The notes beneath the pieces are model-generated. The model was not told the origin of the DNA. It made no database searches and saw nothing but the letters and a program-made list of their open reading frames with translations. 64,000 nt of DNA from Pseudoalteromonas nigrifaciens (lineage in GTDB: Bacteria; Pseudomonadota; Gammaproteobacteria; Enterobacterales; Alteromonadaceae), in assembly GCF_002221505.1 (NCBI RefSeq), contig NZ_CP011036.1, forward strand, positions 3,162,001 through 3,226,000, written 5' to 3'. Shown piece after piece: positions 59,033 through 64,000 of this stretch (position 1 is its first letter; every line of letters begins with the position of its first letter). Both the position numbers and the translations under genes were made by a program.

Positions 59033-59665
59033 TTAGTGTAAGCCACCTAAGTACTGCGAAAGTACTTCAATGTCTTTATCTGTTAATTTCTTTGCAATAT
59101 CTTGCATCACACCATTTAAATCATTTTGGCGTGTGCCATCACGAAATTTTTCAAGTTGCGCTTTAACGTAACCTGGATGCTGAAAAGAAACTTTTGGAAA
59201 TTTTGCAAGTGACGAGCCATTACCACGAGGGCCATGACATGCAGCACATCCTGGAATACCACGATCTGCATCACCTGCTTTGTAAAGTATTTTACCGGTT
59301 TCAACTACGTCTTTAGGCGTAGCTTCTTCGCTCATGTTTAGTGATGCAAAATAAGCCGACAAATCTTTCATATCCTGTTCGCTTAATGGCATAGCCATTG
59401 CGCTCATAACCGGATCCATACGACCTTTTTTGCCACCTGAGGTCATACCTAGTTTTAAGTCTTGAAGTTGCTTATAAATATAATCGGCATGTTGACCCGC
59501 AAGCTTAGGATAGATATTAATCGGTGCATTACCGTCTGGGCCGTGACAAGCCGCACACGTTACTGATTTTTCTTTACCTGCGTTTACATCGCCTTCAAAT
59601 GCTGTTGCGTTGCTTGCTGACAACGCACCAAGCAATATAGTTAAAGATAGTGCTATTTTTTTCAT
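59033..59665 (-). CDS. Dihaem cytochrome c4
   Basis: Cytochrome c4 is a periplasmic dihaem electron carrier that feeds terminal oxidases. The 210-residue protein has a signal peptide (about residues 1-22) and two haem-binding CxxCH motifs, Cys37-Cys40-His41 and Cys140-Cys143-His144, in duplicated class I domains. Axial Met candidates lie in MSAMAMPLSEQD and the matching C-terminal region NGVMQDIAKKLTD. Its place beside engB and polA is conserved in Pseudomonas and Vibrio relatives. Confidence 0.93.
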   Translation of the reverse strand: MKKIALSLTILLGALSASNATAFEGDVNAGKEKSVTCAACHGPDGNAPINIYPKLAGQHADYIYKQLQDLKLGMTSGGKKGRMDPVMSAMAMPLSEQDMKDLSAYFASLNMSEEATPKDVVETGKILYKAGDADRGIPGCAACHGPRGNGSSLAKFPKVSFQHPGYVKAQLEKFRDGTRQNDLNGVMQDIAKKLTDKDIEVLSQYLGGLH

Positions 59666-59932
59666 GGTGAATTCTCTGTTTCCGACCCTGTATCATCTAC
59701 AATATGGATGTTGTGATTTTTATATTCTACACGATAATAAATTCTCTGGCACGTTTTCTACTCATATTAAACTTATAATTTATAGGGTTTTGCCTTAGGT
59801 TAAGCTTTAACTTGGTTTAAATGTGCTGTATATGGTGGTTTAACAGCTTTTTAATAACTCCTTTATAGTATAAAATACGCCCCATGAGCGAATTTAGCTC
59901 AATGTGATCATTTTTAAGTTTTAGGAGAGCCC

Positions 59933-60601
59933 GTGCTCAAATCTCGTATCAAATATAATACCGCGTCTTTCGTTACAAGCGCTCCAGACATTACTAAATT
60001 ACCTGCTGATACGGGAATTGAAGTTGCGTTTGCCGGTCGCTCCAATGCAGGTAAATCAAGTGCTCTTAATGCACTTACCGACCAAAAATTAGCGCGTACC
60101 AGTAAAACTCCTGGACGTACTCAGCTAATAAATACCTTTGAACTTGCTGATGTTGATGACATGCGCCTTATCGATTTACCAGGCTATGGCTTTGCTAAAG
60201 TACCAATTGAAATGAAAAAGAAATGGCAGAAGTCGCTAGGCGAATATTTACAAAAGCGTCAGAGTTTAAAAGGTATTGTAATTTTAATGGATATTCGTCA
60301 TCCATTAAAAGATTTAGACCGTGATTTAATTAATTGGGCTATTAGCAGTGAAATTCCTGTTTTAGCGCTATTAACTAAAGCAGACAAATTTAAACAAGGT
60401 CCGCGTCAATCACAAGTACTTAAAGTTCGCCGTGAATTAAGCGCCCTTGATGGTGATATTACGGTACATGCATTTTCATCACTAAAAGGTACTGGCTTGC
60501 CAGACGTTGCCAAAAAACTTGATGAATGGTTTTTAGGCCCAGTTGTAGCGGTACCACCTGCTGAAAAAATACTTAACGATGACACTAACCCAGCAAGCTA
60601 A
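59933..60601 (+). CDS. engB: Ribosome biogenesis GTPase EngB (YihA/YsxC)
   Basis: EngB is a GTPase needed for late 50S assembly. The 222-residue protein has G1 GRSNAGKSS (residues 35-43), G2 TPGRTQ, G3 [12 protein letters not shown]4 LTKADK and G5 FSSLKGTG. The GTG start at 59933 has AGGAGAG upstream. A hairpin GAGC/GCTC lies in its leader near 59885-59900. It is divergent from cytochrome c4. Confidence 0.96.
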   Translation: MLKSRIKYNTASFVTSAPDITKLPADTGIEVAFAGRSNAGKSSALNALTDQKLARTSKTPGRTQLINTFELADVDDMRLIDLPGYGFAKVPIEMKKKWQKSLGEYLQKRQSLKGIVILMDIRHPLKDLDRDLINWAISSEIPVLALLTKADKFKQGPRQSQVLKVRRELSALDGDITVHAFSSLKGTGLPDVAKKLDEWFLGPVVAVPPAEKILNDDTNPAS

Positions 60602-60649
60602 TTTATTCTGCAAGGCTTAAAAGCTTACACATTCGATAAATAGCCGAGC

Positions 60650-60900
60650 TTATCTGTCTCGGCTATTTCAGCCTATTGCATTAATAGCATACACTTTTTG
60701 CCACGCACGCATTACAAACCTAAGCCATTATTATCCGCTATTACTCGAGTTTAGGATAAATAAAACGGCTCCCCGGCAGATGTTATAAAATAACCCTGTT
60801 TATCAGTATTGGCTATTTTAGCCCATTGCATTAATAGCATACACTTCTTGCCACGCACGCATTACAAACCTAAGCCATTATTATCCGCTATTACTCGAGT
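60650..60900 (-). repeat. Tandem partial copies of the DUF1285 gene 3' end
   Basis: A 150-base unit at 60751-60900 repeats the last about 37 codons of the DUF1285 gene plus spacer. The first 51 bases from 60751 are identical to those from 60901. A further partial copy lies at about 60650-60750, with 60675-60750 differing from 60825-60900 at one position. The copies have in-frame stops and no start, so they are pseudogene fragments produced by tandem duplication. Confidence 0.85.
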
Positions 60901-61419
60901 TTAGGATAAATAAAACGGCTCCCCGGCAGATGTTATAAAATAACCCTGTTTGTCTGTCTGGGCTATTTCTGCCCATTGATAAAATACACTTCTTGCCACG
61001 CGTGCACAGCACCCATAAGGGAGTTGTATATAAGGCACGGCTGCATCTTTGTAGTCTTGTATATATATAGGTTGCTCAGCACTGATGAGCCATTGTCTGT
61101 CTAGGTTATCTATACAACAAAGCACTTGTCCTTGCTCGGTATTTTCAAATCGCCAGGCAACAATAATAAAGGGGGCGTCTTCAACCGTGATGGCTATTTT
61201 TTCGACCGGCGTTTTTAAATAAAACTGCTCACCCTCTTTACACAATACCGAGGCAAACAGCTTTACCATAGCCGGGCGTGTTATTTCACTGCCAGCATAA
61301 AACCATTGCCCTTGGTCGTTAATAACCATTGGCAATGATCCACAGTGAGTTGGTTGCCAACTATCAAAGGGTTTACTTGGCTCGCTTAATTGCTTGCTTA
61401 GTTGGCTAAGGGAAATCAC
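60901..61419 (-). CDS. DUF1285 protein
   Basis: This 172-residue protein matches DUF1285: HCGSLPMVINDQGQWFYAGSEITRPAMVKLFASVL, FYLKTPVEKIAITVEDAPFIIVAW and the ending VARSVFYQWAEIA are characteristic. Function is not established. The start is GTG, overlapping the yceI stop (GTGA), so the two are coupled. Its 3' end has been tandemly duplicated downstream. Confidence 0.85.
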   Translation of the reverse strand: MISLSQLSKQLSEPSKPFDSWQPTHCGSLPMVINDQGQWFYAGSEITRPAMVKLFASVLCKEGEQFYLKTPVEKIAITVEDAPFIIVAWRFENTEQGQVLCCIDNLDRQWLISAEQPIYIQDYKDAAVPYIQLPYGCCARVARSVFYQWAEIAQTDKQGYFITSAGEPFYLS

Positions 61420-62003
61420 TGCTTTTTAAATGTCAGTGCAAAAGTAACAGGTACGGCAGTCGCAATTGACGGTAAACCCGCTAATTTTTGTAATTCCATA
61501 ATGCCCTCTGTAATTGCAAAATCATTACTATTAATAATAATAGGACTGAAAGAAGACACACTTAAATCACCATTTTCTGCACTGCTAACCAGCACATCTA
61601 TAGTAAGCGGCTTTTTATTACCATGAAAATCAAGTTCCGCATTAATCCCTTTAAGCACATACTGGCCAGGTTTTTTAATACTGCTGAGCTGCGATGCTAG
61701 ATCTGCGGTTAATATGGCATTTGCAAATGTATCGGCTTCAAATAATAATTTTGTTAAACGCTCATTACGAATGGGGATCAGTGTTTCTGCCGAGGTTAAG
61801 TCTACATTTACACTAAACTCACCTTTATCTGATAACTTGCCTTCAATATTAGTAAAGTGATTTGCTTCAGCAATACTATTTTTTTTGATAGAAACAAAGC
61901 TTAATTGGCTTTTATCGTTTACTAACTGCCAATCGGCCTGAGCGATATTAGAAATAACTAAACTTGATAACGACAAACCTGCAATAGCTAATGCTTTAAA
62001 CAT
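61416..62003 (-). CDS. YceI-family periplasmic protein
   Basis: YceI-like proteins are beta-barrel carriers that bind isoprenoid or amide lipids in the periplasm. The 195-residue protein has a signal peptide ending about SNIAQA-D, then WQLVNDKSQLSFVSIKKN, ANHFTNIEGKLS, VNVDLTSAETLIPIRNERL, FADTFANAILTADL-like stretch (FEADTFANAILTADL) and the C-terminal VPVTFALTFKK. It lies directly upstream of and is coupled to the DUF1285 gene. The ligand is unknown. Confidence 0.9.
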   Translation of the reverse strand: MFKALAIAGLSLSSLVISNIAQADWQLVNDKSQLSFVSIKKNSIAEANHFTNIEGKLSDKGEFSVNVDLTSAETLIPIRNERLTKLLFEADTFANAILTADLASQLSSIKKPGQYVLKGINAELDFHGNKKPLTIDVLVSSAENGDLSVSSFSPIIINSNDFAITEGIMELQKLAGLPSIATAVPVTFALTFKKQ

Positions 62004-62148
62004 GACGAATTCCTTCTATAAATGAACAATACCCCATTCATTAGAACCACAAATGAATAGAAAGTACTTTTTATGAGCTTATATGGTATCACCTAAAGGA
62101 TTAAGTGTAATTATAGAATAATAAATGGGGAATAATTAAGGTTAGGAA

Positions 62149-62296
62149 TAAAAAACGGCCCATCAAATATATGATAGGCCGGTATAGCAAACTGGGGAGA
62201 AGCTATGAATAATTGCATCTTCGCAGATGCATCATCAACAGGATGTCCTACAGGATGAGGACGGCGCGACTTTAACAAAAGCCAGCGCACTAGTAC
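62149..62296 (-). ncRNA. Candidate small RNA in the spf position, with anti-Shine-Dalgarno loop
   Basis: A predicted 148-nt minus-strand RNA has its own promoter and terminator between polA and yceI. It has three hairpins: GCATCT-GCGA-AGATGC (62230-62215), ATAGC/GCTAT (62206-62184) with CUCCCC in the 13-base loop, and the terminator CGGCCTATCA / TGATGGGCCG followed by TTTTTTATT. A C-rich loop is a common seed for blocking ribosome-binding sites. E. coli has spf (Spot 42) at this position, but I see no primary-sequence match to Spot 42. Confidence 0.72.
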
Positions 62297-62302
62297 AATA
62301 AA

Positions 62303-62331
62303 ATTCTAGATAATTTGTGTATATTTGCCAA
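62303..62331 (-). promoter_or_regulatory. Near-consensus sigma70 promoter of the small RNA
   Basis: TTGGCA (62331-62326) and TAGAAT (62308-62303) are each one base from consensus and exactly 17 bp apart on the minus strand. The predicted start is G at 62296. Confidence 0.75.
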
Positions 62332-62426
62332 CACCTTATGATTTAACATGGGTCTTTTCTTTGGTTAACTTTTATGTAACTAAAGCGGCTATTTATTTAA
62401 GTAATTAATATTTTTATACTGACATA

Positions 62427-62452
62427 AAAAAAGTGCCCTTAGGCACTTTTTT
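62427..62452 (-). terminator. Terminator after polA
   Basis: AAAAAAGTGCC / GGCACTTTTTT with a CTTA loop lies 20 bases beyond the polA stop. It separates polA from the small-RNA promoter. Confidence 0.9.
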
Positions 62453-62471
62453 GTCATTTTATTATATAAAC

Positions 62472-64000
62472 TTAGTGAGCCTGTTCCCAGTTGTCGCCTT
62501 CATCAGCTTCAACTATAAGTGGTACATCAAGAGTAGCCGCTTGCGACATTAGTTCGCAAATATGCTTTGTGTAAGCATCAACACAGTCTGTTTTAATTTC
62601 AAATACCAACTCATCGTGTACTTGCATTAATAGCTTAACGGTATTGGGAGCTTGCTCGTATACCCAACTGTGTACACTTAACATTGCCTTTTTAATGATA
62701 TCGGCAGCAGTGCCTTGCATTGGCGCATTGATTGCTGCGCGCTCAGCTCCTTTTCTTCGTGCACCATTTTGGGCTTTTATTTCTGGTAAATATAAACGGC
62801 GTCCAAAAATAGTCTCTACATAACCGCTTTCAGCGGCCTTTTCACGCGTTGTTTCCATATATTCTAAAACACCTGGGAAACGCTCAAAATATTTATCAAT
62901 ATAATGCTGCGCTTCATGGCGTGGCACATCCAGCTGGCGTGCTAAACCAAATGCCGACATGCCATAAATTAAGCCAAAGTTAACCGCTTTAGCTTTACGA
63001 CGCATATCGCTGGTCACTTCTTCTAAACTTACACCAAATACTTCTGCTGCAGTGGCACTGTGCACGTCTAAACCATTAGCGAACGCACTTAATAAACCTT
63101 TATCTTGTGAAAGATGCGCCATTATACGTAGCTCAATTTGGCTATAATCGGCAGCGACAATTTTATAGCCATCGGCCGCTATAAACGCTTCACGAATACG
63201 ACGCCCTTCTTCTGAGCGAATTGGAATATTTTGTAAATTAGGATCGGTTGAACTTAAACGCCCAGTTGCCGTTACGGCTTGATGATACGAGGTATGCACA
63301 CGCTGCGTTTTCTCGTTAACCATTAACGGTAATTTGTCGGTATAGGTTGATTTAAGCTTTGATAAACCACGGTGCTCAATAATTACTTTAGGCAGTGGAT
63401 AGTCGTGCGCTAATTCTTGTAATACTTCTTCTGCGGTAGAAGGCGCGCCTTTAGGCGTTTTTTTAATTATTGGCAGTTCCAGTCTTTCAAACAACAATAC
63501 TTGTAGTTGTTTTGGAGAACTTAAATTAAATGGTTCACCCGCTATTTCATACGCTTCTTTTTCCAGCTCCAATAAACGCTCGCCTAAGCGTTGGCTGTGC
63601 GCAGCAAGCATTTTGCTGTCTATTGCTACACCAGTGCGTTCAATATCAGAAATAACATTAACCAGTGGCATTTCTATATCTTCGAATACTGATTTTAGTT
63701 TTTCGTCAGCGGCTAATTTTGGCCATAAAACTTGGTGTAAACGCAGCGTAATATCTGCATCTTCAGCGGCATAGGGGCCGGCTTTATCTAGCTCTACTTG
63801 ATTAAAAGTAAGTTGCTTTTTACCTTTACCAGCAATATCTTCAAAGCTGATATTTTTATGGCCTAAAAATTTAAGTGCCAGTGAATCCATATCATGGCGC
63901 GTACCCACACTGTTAAGCACATACGATTCAAGCATGGTATCAAACTTAATACCGTTTAATTCATAACCCGCATTTGCTAATACGCTTTTATCGTATTTAA
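62472..64000 (-). CDS. polA: DNA polymerase I, 5' part outside the window
   Basis: PolA fills gaps in repair and removes RNA primers. The reading frame is open to base 64000, so about the last 509 codons are present out of a usual 910-930; the ATG at 63935 is internal because homology ([24 protein letters not shown]) continues upstream. The end of the 3'-5' exonuclease-like domain and the whole polymerase domain are here, with [14 protein letters not shown] (motif A), [16 protein letters not shown] (motif B, O-helix) and [11 protein letters not shown] (motif C). Confidence 0.97.
   Translation of the reverse strand, partial: KYDKSVLANAGYELNGIKFDTMLESYVLNSVGTRHDMDSLALKFLGHKNISFEDIAGKGKKQLTFNQVELDKAGPYAAEDADITLRLHQVLWPKLAADEKLKSVFEDIEMPLVNVISDIERTGVAIDSKMLAAHSQRLGERLLELEKEAYEIAGEPFNLSSPKQLQVLLFERLELPIIKKTPKGAPSTAEEVLQELAHDYPLPKVIIEHRGLSKLKSTYTDKLPLMVNEKTQRVHTSYHQAVTATGRLSSTDPNLQNIPIRSEEGRRIREAFIAADGYKIVAADYSQIELRIMAHLSQDKGLLSAFANGLDVHSATAAEVFGVSLEEVTSDMRRKAKAVNFGLIYGMSAFGLARQLDVPRHEAQHYIDKYFERFPGVLEYMETTREKAAESGYVETIFGRRLYLPEIKAQNGARRKGAERAAINAPMQGTAADIIKKAMLSVHSWVYEQAPNTVKLLMQVHDELVFEIKTDCVDAYTKHICELMSQAATLDVPLIVEADEGDNWEQAH

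Noticed and set aside
62206..62259. A 17-codon plus-strand frame (MNNCIFADASSTGCPTG) preceded by GGGGAG, with two ACAGGATG motifs like CsrA sites
   Set aside because: No plus-strand promoter or terminator fits it, whereas the minus strand has a near-consensus promoter and a terminator. The GGGGAG is the complement of the CUCCCC loop of the proposed RNA, so the apparent ribosome-binding site is probably incidental.
62149..62331. Calling the polA-downstream RNA Spot 42
   Set aside because: Position agrees, but neither the 5' unpaired region nor the terminator sequence of E. coli Spot 42 can be recognised, so no gene symbol was given.
1..64000. CRISPR arrays, tRNA or rRNA genes, prophage or defence islands
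   Set aside because: No regularly spaced repeats, no cloverleaf sequences and no phage or defence gene clusters were seen; outside the introns the window is core chromosome.

Overview
The window is a block of chromosome from a marine gammaproteobacterium, most likely Pseudoalteromonas (order Alteromonadales). The DNA is moderately AT-rich. The gene neighbourhoods are classic gammaproteobacterial ones (pilMNOPQ-aroK-aroB-damX-dam-rpe-gph-trpS; metJ/metB-metL; priA-ftsN-hslV-hslU; hemN-yihI-engB-polA). There is a complete hut pathway, and DciA (DUF721) is present. Species assignment is inference; no rRNA gene is present. Both edges cut genes: uvrA lacks its 5' part on the left and polA lacks its 5' part on the right. 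No tRNA, rRNA, CRISPR array or prophage was seen.

Layout. 1-9.3 kb: the end of uvrA, then a leftward cluster trpS, gph, rpe, dam, damX, aroB, aroK, with two small rightward genes wedged between dam and rpe. 9.7-17.2 kb: the leftward pilMNOPQ type IV pilus assembly operon and the divergent mrcA (PBP1A). 17.3-22.7 kb: metL and metB facing metJ across two arrays of MetJ-type boxes, then malic enzyme. 23.3-28.9 kb: rpmE, priA, ftsN, hslV, hslU and a DUF971 gene. 28.9-42.7 kb: two chemoreceptors, an rraA-hutG operon, a degenerate GGDEF/EAL protein, hutI, hutC-hutU-hutH and an SDR-like gene. 43.1-46.3 kb: secA and mutT. 46.4-59 kb: two apparently identical 2.1-kb group II introns in direct orientation, enclosing an M13 peptidase, dciA, pmbA, darP, hemN, a DUF2489 gene, yihI and a small-RNA gene. 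59-64 kb: cytochrome c4, engB, a DUF1285 gene with tandem partial copies of its 3' end, yceI, a second small-RNA gene and polA.

How it works together. The hut genes convert histidine through urocanate, imidazolonepropionate and formiminoglutamate to glutamate. A perfect HutC palindrome lies between hutI and hutC, but hutG sits in a separate operon behind rraA. The met genes show MetJ feedback control. hslVU has a candidate sigma32 promoter whose -35 element overlaps the ftsN stop codon. hemN has a candidate FNR box centred at -41.5 from the start point predicted by a perfect TATAAT.

The most notable non-coding finds are two unannotated small-RNA candidates in the positions where E. coli keeps csrC (between yihI and engB) and spf (downstream of polA). 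The first has nine GGA motifs on one strand, an intrinsic terminator, a -10 box and a GacA/UvrY-like upstream site. The second has a near-consensus promoter, a hairpin loop exposing CUCCCC (anti-Shine-Dalgarno) and an intrinsic terminator. Both group II introns are inserted directly after the T-tract of an intrinsic terminator, in the sense direction.
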